Assembly: GCA_014529385.2 (NCBI GenBank)
Contig: CM043950.1
Location: 68,440,935 to 68,504,934 of the forward strand
Length of the DNA stretch: 64,000 nt
From: Adiantum capillus-veneris
Lineage: Eukaryota; Streptophyta; Polypodiopsida; Polypodiales; Pteridaceae
Reading direction: 5' to 3'
The first letter of the stretch is position 1, and each line of letters starts with the position of its first letter. The position numbers were made by a program, and so were the translations under genes. Shown here piece after piece: positions 10,533 through 20,809 of this stretch. The notes beneath the pieces were generated by a model. The model was not told the DNA's origin, ran no database searches, and was given only the letters and a program-made list of their open reading frames with translations.

Positions 10533-11446
10533 TGTTAGCAGCAAGGTAACACAGATGCCACGAATACTATTTTTCAGAGTTCTCATTGTGAAAACACTTA
10601 TTATTTTGATAAATCGGGAATATTGTAACTCCTAATTTTTGAATAAACCTTGTAATAGATGAGCCGGGGCTACAAGCTTCCAGATTGTATCAACCTGTCA
10701 TTACCCATCTTTGGTAGAACTCCCAGATTATTAGTTTTGACCACCCAAAACCTTGGCTAAGGTATAAAAGCCAATTTTTGTAAGTTATTATTAAGTTTTG
10801 GATAATGAAATACACATCGTGAGCTAACAGCGCTCACTTCTCTCCTTCTCGCGCTTCCTACTCCCTCTCCGATTGTCACATTGCAGTCGCGTTTGTTACA
10901 TTGCAACCAAAAATAAGAGCTCTACGCATTGGCGTAAACACATCACAGTATTTCGTAGCTTTTGGTGTCGCCATTAATTTCATCATAAGTAGGAATTTAC
11001 ACTTCAAAACCAAAAGCTAAGCATAGGCGGGGTATTGGGGCATCATTGCTAAGCATTTAAGTGCATTCTGGGTCGAAAATGACTAGGTCAAAAATCCACT
11101 ACTGTTAATAATCGCGATTTTGGCACTTGACCTAAAGTGGGGTTTGAGACCATAAGCATGTGTGCTTAGGTCTTATAAACTTTTCCTAGAAGTTTTGTTT
11201 TACGTTTGGATGTCATTTGATGCTGTAACGGATGTAAATTATTCGTTGATGAGCAATTAGCTTTTTCTGATTTCAGTCACTTGAGTGTATCTTGAGTTAG
11301 ATGCGAGTTGTTAGTTGTTTTCAAAGAGATTGACACCATCTTGTACACTAGTCGATTCAGCTTCATCCCATGGATTGACAATGTAATCGTTGGTTCTCGC
11401 TAATACTGCATAAGATAGGATAGTGAGGTTAGACGCCCGTCCCACA
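10533..11446 (+). repeat. 5' LTR of element 1
   Basis: 914 bp, TG...CA. Shared with 51093-51867 almost throughout by eye. This copy carries about 140 bp (roughly 11190-11345) that are missing from the 3' copy. It contains a TATA-like box at 10763 and a CT-rich stretch near 10840-10870. Confidence 0.85.
10763..10770 (+). promoter_or_regulatory. TATA box of element 1 5' LTR
   Basis: TATAAAAG about 230 bp inside the LTR. The same box is conserved in the 3' LTR at 51318. Its position fits a U3 promoter that would start transcription of the element. Confidence 0.5.
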
Positions 11447-12282
11447 TTTGGCGCCGCTGCCGAGATCAAAGAGACCTAAACTAGGAAAAAACACAAGCGT
11501 TTTGTGAAGTTATCCTTTAACTTCCTTTAAGATATCCTAGAGTTAAAAATTTTCTTTTAGAAACCGCATAGCCTAAGATTGTCATATTTTACTGTGTAGA
11601 GGTAGCTTGAAAGTAATCGTACTTGTGGAGTTCCTTTAGGAATGTAGGATTGTAGGTTAAAGTATGATTTTGAGAATGATTGATAGACGAGACAAGTCTT
11701 AATATCAATGCTAAAGAAACCTTAAAAAACAAGAAAACAAGCGTTTGTGGACACTTTCCACAACCCGAGGAATCCCTAACCTCGAGCAAATACTTCCGAG
11801 CGAACAAGAAACCGAGCATATCAATATTGCAATAGAAAAGAGCATATCAATATTGCAATAGTTTAGATATTGAACATAGAGTAGTAAAATGAACCAGTCA
11901 TATCTTAATTTTTTTGCAAATAAAAGAAACATACACCCACATCTAATTCATTGGTACATACTCAAAAACCTGCTCAAAACCTTAGATATTCTCTCGCACA
12001 GCAAGGCTCATCATAGGACCACAAAACAAATAAAGTGAAAAACCTTCACACCCAAAGGCACGACTATAGGGGCCATCATAGATTGACAAAAAACCCACAA
12101 TGACATACAAAAACTTTAAAGCACAAAACTTGATCTACTGCTGCGTGTTCGATCGTACTCCACCGAGAGCTTGAAAGAGCTGTACATTTGTCAAAGCCAC
12201 TTGGTGCATGAACTCATGGCCATGAAAGTCCAAACCTAGAACATGAAGAAACACATAGTATATATGCTTGCATGGCACATAT
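11447..12282 (+). other. Leader of element 1
   Basis: About 830 bases between the LTR/PBS and the Tat insertion. It contains a short tandem duplication with the unit AGCATATCAATATTGCAATA (near 11816-11862). No gag-like frame is visible. Confidence 0.45.
11448..11465 (+). promoter_or_regulatory. Primer binding site of element 1
   Basis: TTGGCGCCGCTGCCGAG lies directly after the CA end of the 5' LTR. It closely resembles the TGGCGCCGTTGCCGGGG-type PBS known from Athila/Tat-group gypsy elements. The following leader to 12282 has no convincing ORF. Confidence 0.65.
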
Positions 12283-13981
12283 TGATAGCCATTTTTCGGC
12301 TCTCTGTGATTGCCATAGTGAGTTATCCCCCCCTATCAAATCACTCAAACACTGTGGTTACCCTCACCCTTTCACTGTATATAGGTGCGTGTGAGTTAGG
12401 GGACTTTTCCCATATCTCCTTACTGAAATAAAAAACCCTCAATTAGCTAGGCATTGGGCTAGTTGAGCCAAAAAAATAAAAAATATAAAAAATATGAGTA
12501 TATTATGGCCCATGCGTAGGTAAATATTTCTTTGTATAAAGGGCGTAAATAAAAGATTTTTTCATCATTATTTTGTTATTTATTTAAATATTTCTACCTA
12601 AGTGTGTGTTATTTATGCTCTGTACATTGCCTCACCATTACCACAACTTTTCTTACCATTTTTCATACTCTTTATTCCATATAGAAATATTTTCATTTGG
12701 TGTAACTCCACCCCAACAAAAATCCAAAAAAAAACTAGTTTTATTTATGTGTATATTTTTTCCCTATTGTGATTTTTCCCTTCCTACATCTATTTTGTTT
12801 TTTTTCTAAAAATAATAACACCAAAAATATTTATCTTTTTATGGTAGCCTCATAATGAGAGAGATTTCTTTTGACCCCTTTATATTTTTTCCACTTATAT
12901 TATTTATATTTGACATGTACATATTTTTTAGACCCCTCAATATTTGATTTTCTTAGTTGTACTATTCACTTATATCATGATCTCAACAATATCTTCAATT
13001 ATAGACCTACCAAATAAGATCAAGGGTAGGTGGCATGCATACATGTACTATGGAGGGCTCACTCTTGGAGGTATTCAAAAGAATCATCCAAAGAAGGACC
13101 CCACAAGGACCTTGTGCAGTGGAAAAAAATGGTCGGTTTTGCTGAATTTTTAAACATCACTTTCTCTCCGAATTTGAAAAGGTGATACAAACAAAAGTTG
13201 TAGCTCGTGGGTTGAACTTTTGCCTCAAATTTTTTCATATTTTTTTGAGCTACGAGCTGTGAGCTATGATTTTATTAGTGGACCCCAGTTTTCCCATGTT
13301 ATGCAGCCACACTCTCTCTTCCACTTTATCATTTTCCTCTTTCACACACACTTCTCCACTCATCATCCCCACCTCTCTCACCACTCCTCTCTGCACTCTA
13401 CTCACCTTCTCCTCAACCTTGAAGAATAAGAGAAACCATGGTGAACTCATACCTCCCACACACAATTCCATTCCAAAATTGACCACCTAGTTTCATTTTT
13501 CCTCCTCCAAATTACCCATATCTATCAAAAAAACCACAAAATTCAGCCTCTTCTCTTAAAAGACAGCATCATGGTGGTTGATTACTCAGCTTCAATTACC
13601 TTGTCTCTCAAGGAAGGTCAAGAGTGGAGAAAAAATGTACCGTCAAAGCTAGTGGACCGTCAACAAGCGTCAGAATTGGCCCTACTCAAGACACTTGGGG
13701 CATCAACCTTGTAAGAAATCCACCTTTTCTTACCTCTTAAGAGTTTTTCTTCCTTATTTGTATCCTACATGGATACTCCCATTGTAAATATCCAATTCCA
13801 TTTGTAAATTAATACTAACTCTACTAACACTAACCCACTATGAAAAGTCCTATCACCTCCATTTCTCTCCTCTCTCTTTCCCCACCAACTTCTTGATAAT
13901 TCCAAGCAAAAGAAATTAGATAAATTGCTGAAAATCTAACCCAACCATGGTTAGAGGAGTAACCCTAGCCTTCAAAATTGC

Positions 13982-13989
13982 TATAAAAG
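13982..13989 (+). promoter_or_regulatory. TATA box in element 2 5' LTR
   Basis: TATAAAAGG, repeated identically at 22507 in the 3' copy. It sits about 1.7 kb into the repeat, just before a segment carrying the CT microsatellite, and fits a U3 core promoter. Confidence 0.5.
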
Positions 13990-14649
13990 GAGGGTGTAGC
14001 TAGCATAAAAAGGGGGGGAGCCATAAGCAAGAGCACTATGCTATAGCTTGAGAAGCCAAGCTCAACCTCTCTAGAAGGAGCTCTTGAGTGGAAGCTCATT
14101 GTCTTATGCATGTGCATGTGTTGTAATAGGGGATTAGCAAGGGAATTCTATGCCATTGTAAGAGAGAGAGTGATAATTCAATTGAGAGTAGGAAATCTAT
14201 CATTTCTCCTACTAGTGTAAGCCCAACATTTGTTGAATCAAGGAGGGTGGATTTGGACTAAGCTTGGATATTTTGTCTCCCTTCCAACGTGAAGTAATGG
14301 ACAACAATGATGCGTAAGTGTCTTGGTGTTTTTTGTTAAGTTCTTGATAGCTTGTCTCTGGTGTTGTCGTCAATCTAGCCATAAATCCCACATACTGTAA
14401 GAGGGCGACAGGGTGGAGAGGACTCCCCTGGCCTTACGACAGTGATTGGGGTGGCTTTTCTTGTGATGTGTTGTGGTGAAATTTATGCAAGCTATGTTGA
14501 ACAAATACTAATCTCACTTTGATTTGTCATGACAGATTTGTAAGAAGGTATTAATGCAACAAGCACCCCCTCCCCCTTTCTCTCTCTTTCTTAAATATAT
14601 AGTTGTGTTTGCTTGATCATTGCCGATACGTTTCAAAGCAGCCTGAGCA

Positions 14650-14652
<3 letters not shown>

Positions 14653-14711
<59 letters not shown>
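14653..14711 (+). repeat. CT microsatellite in 5' LTR of element 2
   Basis: About 59 nt of perfect CT. The corresponding tract in the 3' copy is about 92 nt. Confidence 0.9.
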
Positions 14712-14714
<3 letters not shown>

Positions 14715-15511
14715 GTGTTTTAGTGTGTGAGAGTGTTCCCTTGGTGTTAGGGTTAGTGTAAATTCCTTGCTTGTTTGTGGGTTGCTCTAACGATTCTCCT
14801 CTTTTGCATCCTAGTTCGCTCTTAAACTAGGTGGTGCCCCTTGTGTAGTTGGGATTTGGCTGTGGGTTTGTTGTTTTGGTTTGTGTTGTGTTGTGCCCCG
14901 GCCCCATTGAGCAACACGGGAGCCTTGAAGGGTGTCTAGAGGTTGCTCTTCTTGTTGCCCGCCCCGAACCACCTCAATTTTGGTGCCCCCACTGAGGACA
15001 GGCTTGTGTATGTTTTGTGAAGGCTCAACCTTTAGCATAATCAAGTAGCTTCCATGAATCATGAGAATTTGTATGATCCCTTCATTTCCATTGCAAGGCA
15101 AAAGGTACACATAATTGTTAGTACTAAGTTGCAATTTCAGTGAGTAATTCGTAGAATTTTAGGTCCTCTTAGGTTGGTAGAGATAAACGCATTAGTAAAT
15201 CCTTTTATTTTGCCTCTCATTAGGTACGACCTTAGTTTGGACGTCTATATTTTTGTTTTGTTTTAAGAATAAGGTCATGCATAGACCATGGATAATGGCC
15301 CAGGAATACAGGTTTTTCCCTTTCATTTCACCCACACATTAGAGTAAACATTGCAATTAGTAGAAAAATCCATTTTCAACAACGTATGGTATTCATGTTT
15401 GGTGCCCAAAGAGTAGGAGAAATTCTCGCGTCACCAAACCCTGTCATTCTACCCCTTATTGATTATCATAGGTCATTTGATGTGAATATTTTTATTTTGT
15501 TGTAGAATAGA

Positions 15512-18500
15512 TTGCAATTTAGAAAATATTGTTGTGTAAATCTTTTAAAGAAAGAAAAAACAACGAGTCACTTTGAAATCAATTCTCTTTTATTTGGAGA
15601 GCCTGGAGAGGATGTAGAATTATTTCTAGCGAATTTCAAGATGTCTTGCCGTATCAAGAGGATAGTAACTGATCAAGAACGTGTAGAAATGTTTGAGGTG
15701 GTCCTTAGGAAAGATGCTAGCACTTGGTTTGACTCTTTGCCTGAGGAAGATAAAGAGAATTACACGAAAGTTTTGAATCGTTTCAAGAAATACTTCTTTG
15801 ATCCCCAAAACACTCAGAAATTATGGCAAGACATTGTTTCTCATAAGCAAAAATACTTAGATGACTACTACTTGTATAAGCAAGAGTTCCTACGTCTTTG
15901 GGCTCTATGGATACGAAATGTTGCTAACCCTGGTGATGGTGCAGAATTTCTAAAGAAGGAGAGGTTCATAGCCAGACTCTTTCCTGACCTTAAGGTAAAA
16001 GTTGAGGTGGGTGCACCTGCTACCTTTGATGCAGCTGAAACTAGGGCTGCTGAGAAGTATAGGAAACTCAAGTGCTTAAGGGGAGAGGTTCCAATAGAAG
16101 TTCTTAGACCCAAAGGTAAGTCACAAGCATCAACATCTAGGGAGCTTCCTGAGGTAACGGCTAAAGTGATTGAGAAGTTAAATGAATCTTTAAGCAGCCT
16201 GTCAATTCACCTTGCACAAGCTGTAGGTCCAAAGGGACAAGCAAAGAAGTCAGAAGAGAGAGAGCCACAAACCAGGAGAGTCTTGCAATGTTGGAATTGC
16301 GGAGAGTCTGGACATGGGATGTATAATTGTCCTTGGCCCCGTGGAGAGCCAGGGAGACCTAGCTTGAATTACCCAGTGATGAATGCAGGAGAAGGAGCTG
16401 GTCAACAACCAAGGCTTCTACAAAGGCCAAATGGACCAAGACCACCTCCACAAGGGGTAGAAGGAGTTCCACCTTTGCCAGATCCAAATGTGCATGTAGT
16501 AGAGGTGACAAATTCAAATGAGGTTGACATGGAAGCCAATGGCATTAAGCGTGGCCGAGGGAAAGGTAAAGAGAAAGAAGGAGTCACATCACAGAGTGAC
16601 CATGGACAAGGCAAAAAGGCAAAGGAGACCAAGGAAACCAAGAGGACTCGACGTCGTATCAACCTCCAAGACTTCCCTCTTGGACATGGTATGGCTCCCT
16701 ATAACTTGTTGGAAGACATGAGAGGTAAGGGTCCTGATATTTCATGGCCTCAATTTCTTGCATTATGTCCACAAGTAAGGAGGGATTTAACAAGGGTAGT
16801 TAGCACTAGGAGAAAGGTAAAAGAGAGTGTGCATGTTGTAAAAATTGCACAAGCTGAAATGAATGAGGACATTACACCGGTGCTAGACTGTTACATCAAA
16901 GGAAGATTGGTTAGGAAAGGTCTAGTGGATGGGGGTGCACAAATTTGCATCATGACAGAGGGACTCATGCAAAGACTAGGCATGCACATCCATGAGACAC
17001 CTGAAATCAAAGTCAAGATGGCAAACAATAGCAAGGCTAGGTGTGTAGGCATTTGTAAAAATGTCTTTGTAGAGGCCTTTGGCATTAAGAAAGCGGTGGA
17101 TTTTTATGTTATGTCGACCAAGGAAAGTGGTTATCCATTTATCCTAGGAAGACCATGGCTAATGAAAATGCGAGCTTTGCAGGATTGGGAGAGTGGGAAA
17201 TTAATTTGCAGGAATGACAATCATAAGAAGGTTGTCTTTGACATGAAGGAGCAACGCCAAGAGGAGCTCCATGAAGAATCATCTCAAAGTGAGACGGAAG
17301 AAGGTTGGACCGATAGCACTTCAGAAGAAGAAAGTAGCGGCAGCATTACTGAAGAGGAGTCTTCCATCGAAGTCATGGGGGTAAGGTTTAAGCCAACCAA
17401 CCAAGAAACCTCTTGTCAAGGTTTGGAGGAGGTAGGTTCCCAAGAGAACCAAAAAGTGGAAGATGAAAGAATGCTAGAAGGTATGCTATCTACAACACTT
17501 ACAAAGGATGAAAGAGAGGAGTTCAAATGTGTGCTAAGGAAATTTCCTAGGCTTTTTGCTAAAGATTACACCGATGTGCGTGGAGTAGATGCTGTTCAAC
17601 ACAAAATTGAGTTGAAGCCAGAGGCCACACCTAAGGCTCAGAAGCTACGAAGGCTAGGAGTCATCAAGGAGCAGGCTTTACTCAAGGAGGTAAGAAAGCT
17701 TCTAGCAGCAGGTTTCATTTATCCAGTGGAGAATTCAGAGTGGGTCTCTCCCGTTGTTGTCACTCCTAAGAAAAACGGAAAGTGGAGGGTGTGTGTGGAT
17801 TACCGTCCACTCAATGAGGCAACAAAAAGAGATCACTTTTCCCTCCCATTTCAGGATGAGATACTAAATGAGGTAGCTGGTCATGAGAAGTACACTGTGT
17901 GTGATGGCTACTCAGGCTACTTTCAAATAGGTATCACATTGGAAGATCAATTGAAAACAACCTTTATCACTCCTTGGGGTTGTTATGCTTTTAGAGTCAT
18001 GCCATTTGGTCTGAAAAATTCTCCTGCAACATTCCAACGTTTCATGAATATGGTGTTTCAAGCATTCTTTGGAAAGCCAATTAGGGTGTTCATTGATGAT
18101 TTCTGTATTTATAGCTCAAAATCATTGCATCTACAAAGGGTAGAAGAAGGTTTAAAGAAGCTCTACGACATGGGAGGTCAACTCAACCCCGACAAGTGCC
18201 ACATAGGTGAGGATGAAGTGATCTTGCTCGGTCACAAGGTTTCCTATAAAGGCATTGAGGTGGATCCTTCAAAGACAAAGGCTCTTATTGAGCTCCCATC
18301 ACCGAAGAGTCTTAAGGAGGTCATCTCTTTCATTCAGAAGGTGAAGTATATGTCACGCTTCATTCACTTAGCCTCGGAGTTGCTTCATCCTTTGCAAAAG
18401 TTGACACAACAAGTAGAATTTGCATGGTCTGATGAGCTTGAAGAGTATTTTTGTAACATTAAAGTCATTTTGTCAGAGCTACCAACACTCATGCCTCCTT

Positions 18501-18985
18501 GTTGGGAGTACACATTCTTTGTTAGCTCTAGTGTTGGAAGGGAAACAATTGGTGTTGTGTTGCTACAACAAGATCCCCACAATACAAGGATGCGACCCAT
18601 CTACTTTGCTAGTAGGGTCATGAATGCTTTGGAAAGAGACTACACAGAAGCAAAACTCATGATGCTTTCTCTCATGTTTGCAGTGAGAAAGTTTAGATCC
18701 TACTTGCTCCCAAAACCTTTTGTAATCCTCATCGCAGAGAATTTGTTCCCTTGGGTGTCATCTCAAATGAATCTTAGTACTAGGATCTCAAAGTGGATTA
18801 TGGAGTTGCAAGAGTTCCAATACTCTTTCAAGGTAGAAGATAGTGTGCGTGCACAATTGGCAGGGATTCTCACTTATAGGGTACATGAGAAGGAAATTAA
18901 GGTGCCTCAAGTAAAGACCCTACCATTGCCACCACCAAATAGTATTCCCAATGCTTTTACCTTGTTCTTTGATGGAGCTTTTTGA
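15512..18985 (+). CDS. Gag-protease-reverse transcriptase-RNase H polyprotein of element 2 (ends early)
   Basis: 1157 codons, open throughout. Gag occupies residues ~30-190 (ELFLANFKMSCRI, STWFDSLPE, FKKYFFDP). A CCHC zinc knuckle is at ~260 (CWNCGESGHGMYNC, spacing C-x2-C-x4-H-x4-C). A retropepsin is at ~465-555, with VDGGAQICIM as the active-site segment and FILGRPWLMKM as its end. RT spans ~690-930 (SPVVVTPKKNGKWRVCVDYR, MPFGLKNSPATFQRFM, and FIDDFCIYS with the two catalytic Asp). A conventional RNase H is at ~990-1115. The frame ends at a TGA right after LFFDGAF, the first motif of the additional Tat-type RNase H. The stop is one C-to-T step from CGA. It would make the RNA, cDNA and particle of the element. 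The upstream 240 bases form the leader, and the Met at 15512 is the first in the frame but not proven as the start. Confidence 0.85.
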   Translation: MQFRKYCCVNLLKKEKTTSHFEINSLLFGEPGEDVELFLANFKMSCRIKRIVTDQERVEMFEVVLRKDASTWFDSLPEEDKENYTKVLNRFKKYFFDPQNTQKLWQDIVSHKQKYLDDYYLYKQEFLRLWALWIRNVANPGDGAEFLKKERFIARLFPDLKVKVEVGAPATFDAAETRAAEKYRKLKCLRGEVPIEVLRPKGKSQASTSRELPEVTAKVIEKLNESLSSLSIHLAQAVGPKGQAKKSEEREPQTRRVLQCWNCGESGHGMYNCPWPRGEPGRPSLNYPVMNAGEGAGQQPRLLQRPNGPRPPPQGVEGVPPLPDPNVHVVEVTNSNEVDMEANGIKRGRGKGKEKEGVTSQSDHGQGKKAKETKETKRTRRRINLQDFPLGHGMAPYNLLEDMRGKGPDISWPQFLALCPQVRRDLTRVVSTRRKVKESVHVVKIAQAEMNEDITPVLDCYIKGRLVRKGLVDGGAQICIMTEGLMQRLGMHIHETPEIKVKMANNSKARCVGICKNVFVEAFGIKKAVDFYVMSTKESGYPFILGRPWLMKMRALQDWESGKLICRNDNHKKVVFDMKEQRQEELHEESSQSETEEGWTDSTSEEESSGSITEEESSIEVMGVRFKPTNQETSCQGLEEVGSQENQKVEDERMLEGMLSTTLTKDEREEFKCVLRKFPRLFAKDYTDVRGVDAVQHKIELKPEATPKAQKLRRLGVIKEQALLKEVRKLLAAGFIYPVENSEWVSPVVVTPKKNGKWRVCVDYRPLNEATKRDHFSLPFQDEILNEVAGHEKYTVCDGYSGYFQIGITLEDQLKTTFITPWGCYAFRVMPFGLKNSPATFQRFMNMVFQAFFGKPIRVFIDDFCIYSSKSLHLQRVEEGLKKLYDMGGQLNPDKCHIGEDEVILLGHKVSYKGIEVDPSKTKALIELPSPKSLKEVISFIQKVKYMSRFIHLASELLHPLQKLTQQVEFAWSDELEEYFCNIKVILSELPTLMPPCWEYTFFVSSSVGRETIGVVLLQQDPHNTRMRPIYFASRVMNALERDYTEAKLMMLSLMFAVRKFRSYLLPKPFVILIAENLFPWVSSQMNLSTRISKWIMELQEFQYSFKVEDSVRAQLAGILTYRVHEKEIKVPQVKTLPLPPPNSIPNAFTLFFDGAF

Positions 18986-19104
18986 CGAGCCACAGGGAAA
19001 GCAGGGGGAGGGCTAGTGTTGCTCAACCCAAGTGGAGAGGTGGTCATGAAAGAGAAGGTCAATCTACCAGGTTCAACTAGCAACAATGAAGCAGAATACG
19101 TCTC
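18986..19104 (+). pseudogene. Broken start of the second RNase H of element 2
   Basis: In frame with the upstream ORF after its TGA, the sequence reads through GKAGGGLVLLNPSGEVV and SNNEAEY, recognisable second-RNase H motifs. It then shifts frame at a junction where the segment between NNEAEY and VKGDALLIV appears to lack roughly 15-20 residues. The second RNase H is therefore interrupted by one stop and one deletion/frameshift. Confidence 0.65.
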
Positions 19105-20304
19105 ATGGTAAAGGGAGATGCACTTCTCATTGTTAAACAGATTTTAGGCATTTGGGCATGCAAGAATGGAAGCTTAAGGAAAAACGTTCATGCCATTCGT
19201 AGGATGTTTAATCAGTTTGAAGAAGTGCAACTATATCATATTCCGAGGAAACAAAATGAAGATGCCGATTTACTTGCACAACAAGCAGTTTCATGTGTTG
19301 AGAGAGAAGTGCAGGTCATCATGGTGGCAGCAGCTGTCAAGCAACCAAGATACCAGGGATTGGAGTCATTAGCTCCCATTATTGGCTACATTTTGGAGGG
19401 TGAGTTTCCACCAGACTTCACAAAAGCTCAGAAGAGGAGACTCATGAAGAAGGCAAGCATGTATCTCTTCCTAGAAGGCTCCCTCTATCAAAGAGGGAAG
19501 GATAAAGTGTGCAGAAGAGTACCAACTATCGCGGAGATTCCAGCCATTCTAAAAGGTTTGCATGAAGAGGCATGTGGTGGTCATTTTTCCCAAGAATTAA
19601 CTGTGAAGAAGATTTTGCTTGCGGGGTATGTTTGGCCAAGTCTACATGTGGATGTCCAACATTGGTGTAAAAGTTGTCACAATTGTCAGGTAAATGGGAA
19701 TAGAAGATTGATTTATGGTCCAAGGCAAATCGTGCTTGCAAATGGACCCTTTGAAAAGTGGGGCATTGATGCTATGGGTCCTCTGCCTAGGACAAAGAAT
19801 GGTAAACTCTACATTCTAGTGGCTGTAGACTATATGACTAGGTGGGTGGAAGCTCAAAGTGTGGCAAGAGTGAATGAGAGGACAGTTAGCAAGTTTGTGT
19901 ACAATCACATTTGTTGCAGATTATTTGGCACACCTTTGGAGATTGTTTCTGATAATGGTCCAGGGTTTAGGAAGGGCTTGCTCACAGAAGTTTGTGAAGA
20001 GCTTCACATTCTAGATCGTCATAGCACACCATACTACCCACAGTCAAATGGTTTGGTGGAGAAGGCTAATGGTGTCATTGCAGGCATCATTAGAAAGATG
20101 GTGAAAAACAAGACAAAGTTGTGGGATGACTTCTTGGATGGTGCCTTGTGGGCGTATCGAACCACATATAGGGAAGCCACGGAGTTCACAACATTTCACT
20201 TGGTCTATGGTCAAGAGGCTTTACAGCCAAATGAACTAAACATTCCAACAATGCGACTTCATGGCAAATCAGCACGAGATGATCAAGAAGCATGGATGGA
20301 TTGA
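19105..20304 (+). CDS. End of second RNase H plus integrase of element 2
   Basis: 399 codons. It begins within the Tat-type second RNase H (GDALLIVKQILG, then HIPRKQNEDADLLAQQA). The integrase follows. Its zinc-binding HHCC is visible in LHEEACGGHFSQ and CKSCHNC. The DDE core is seen as WGIDAMGPLP (D), IVSDNGPGF (D) and QSNGLVEKAN (E), so all three catalytic acids are present. The reading frame ends at a TGA after EAWMD where CGA is expected, and the C-terminal part continues in the same frame. The Met at 19105 is only the first Met after the frameshift and is not a true start. The enzyme would join element cDNA to the genome. Confidence 0.8.
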   Translation: MVKGDALLIVKQILGIWACKNGSLRKNVHAIRRMFNQFEEVQLYHIPRKQNEDADLLAQQAVSCVEREVQVIMVAAAVKQPRYQGLESLAPIIGYILEGEFPPDFTKAQKRRLMKKASMYLFLEGSLYQRGKDKVCRRVPTIAEIPAILKGLHEEACGGHFSQELTVKKILLAGYVWPSLHVDVQHWCKSCHNCQVNGNRRLIYGPRQIVLANGPFEKWGIDAMGPLPRTKNGKLYILVAVDYMTRWVEAQSVARVNERTVSKFVYNHICCRLFGTPLEIVSDNGPGFRKGLLTEVCEELHILDRHSTPYYPQSNGLVEKANGVIAGIIRKMVKNKTKLWDDFLDGALWAYRTTYREATEFTTFHLVYGQEALQPNELNIPTMRLHGKSARDDQEAWMD

Positions 20305-20721
20305 CTTCTTACCTTAGCTGAGCTTGAGTGGAAAAGAGAAGCAGCATACGAGTGCTATAAGAGGAAAGCCACACAGACAAAGGAGAAGCTTGACAAGAAA
20401 CTGAAGGACAAAGGCATCAATGAAGGAGATCTTGTGCTAAGGTATGACAATCGACTCGATAATCGTTTTGATGCCAAGTTTGAAACAAGATGGCAGGGGC
20501 CATACATAGTCAAGAAGGCTTTCAATTCAAGTTACTATCAACTTATGGACTTGAATGGAAAAGAGCACTCCAGGAAGGTAAACGGCTATCGCTTGAAGCC
20601 TTACTTGAGTCTCCTTCTACCAAAGGATCTACCAGAGCAAAAGGCAACTATCCCATGTAAGTATTGTTCCATGAAGCATGAGTGTAACACAAACAAAAAT
20701 TCCAAGGGGCCAAAAAATTAA
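20305..20721 (+). pseudogene. Integrase C-terminal domain of element 2
   Basis: Continues the integrase frame past the TGA (LLTLAELEWKREAAYE, EKLDKKLKDKGINEGDLVL). It ends with FETRWQGPYIVKKAF and KVNGYRLKPYL, the usual end of a gypsy integrase lacking a chromodomain. A stretch from 20434 with its own Met is open to the stop at 20721. Confidence 0.7.
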
Positions 20722-20793
20722 GATCTTGTCAAGGACTCTGAAGTACTCTCTTTGCAAAAGATTCTTTATGATGGTACATGAATATACCATCAT

Positions 20794-20809
20794 CCTGGGG
20801 GAGGGCTAA
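20794..20809 (+). promoter_or_regulatory. Polypurine tract of element 2
   Basis: CCTGGGGGAGGGCTAA immediately before the TGATAGCC start of the 3' repeat. A G/A-rich tract at this place primes plus-strand synthesis in LTR elements. Confidence 0.7.

Larger units (their letters stand above)
12283..15268 (+). repeat. 5' long repeat (LTR) of element 2
   Basis: Starts TGATAGCC and runs parallel to 20810-23825 for about 3 kb. It includes a TATA box at 13982 and a CT microsatellite at 14653-14711. The canonical CA end is uncertain. A PBS-like TTTTGGTGCCCCCACTGAGG sits at about 14975 inside both copies, and another PBS-like TTTGGTGCCCAAAGAG lies at about 15398 downstream of the shared region. The true LTR end could therefore be near 14974, 15268 or 15394. 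Confidence 0.75.

Noticed and set aside
13220-13490. Overlapping ORFs on both strands, repeated at 21745-22015
   Set aside because: They lie inside the two LTR copies of element 2 and have low-complexity His/Ser/Thr composition. They are conserved only because the LTRs are duplicates.
14811-15134. Minus-strand ORF with a second copy at 23367-23690
   Set aside because: It lies in the duplicated repeat around the PBS-like site. Open by chance, no similarity to a protein.
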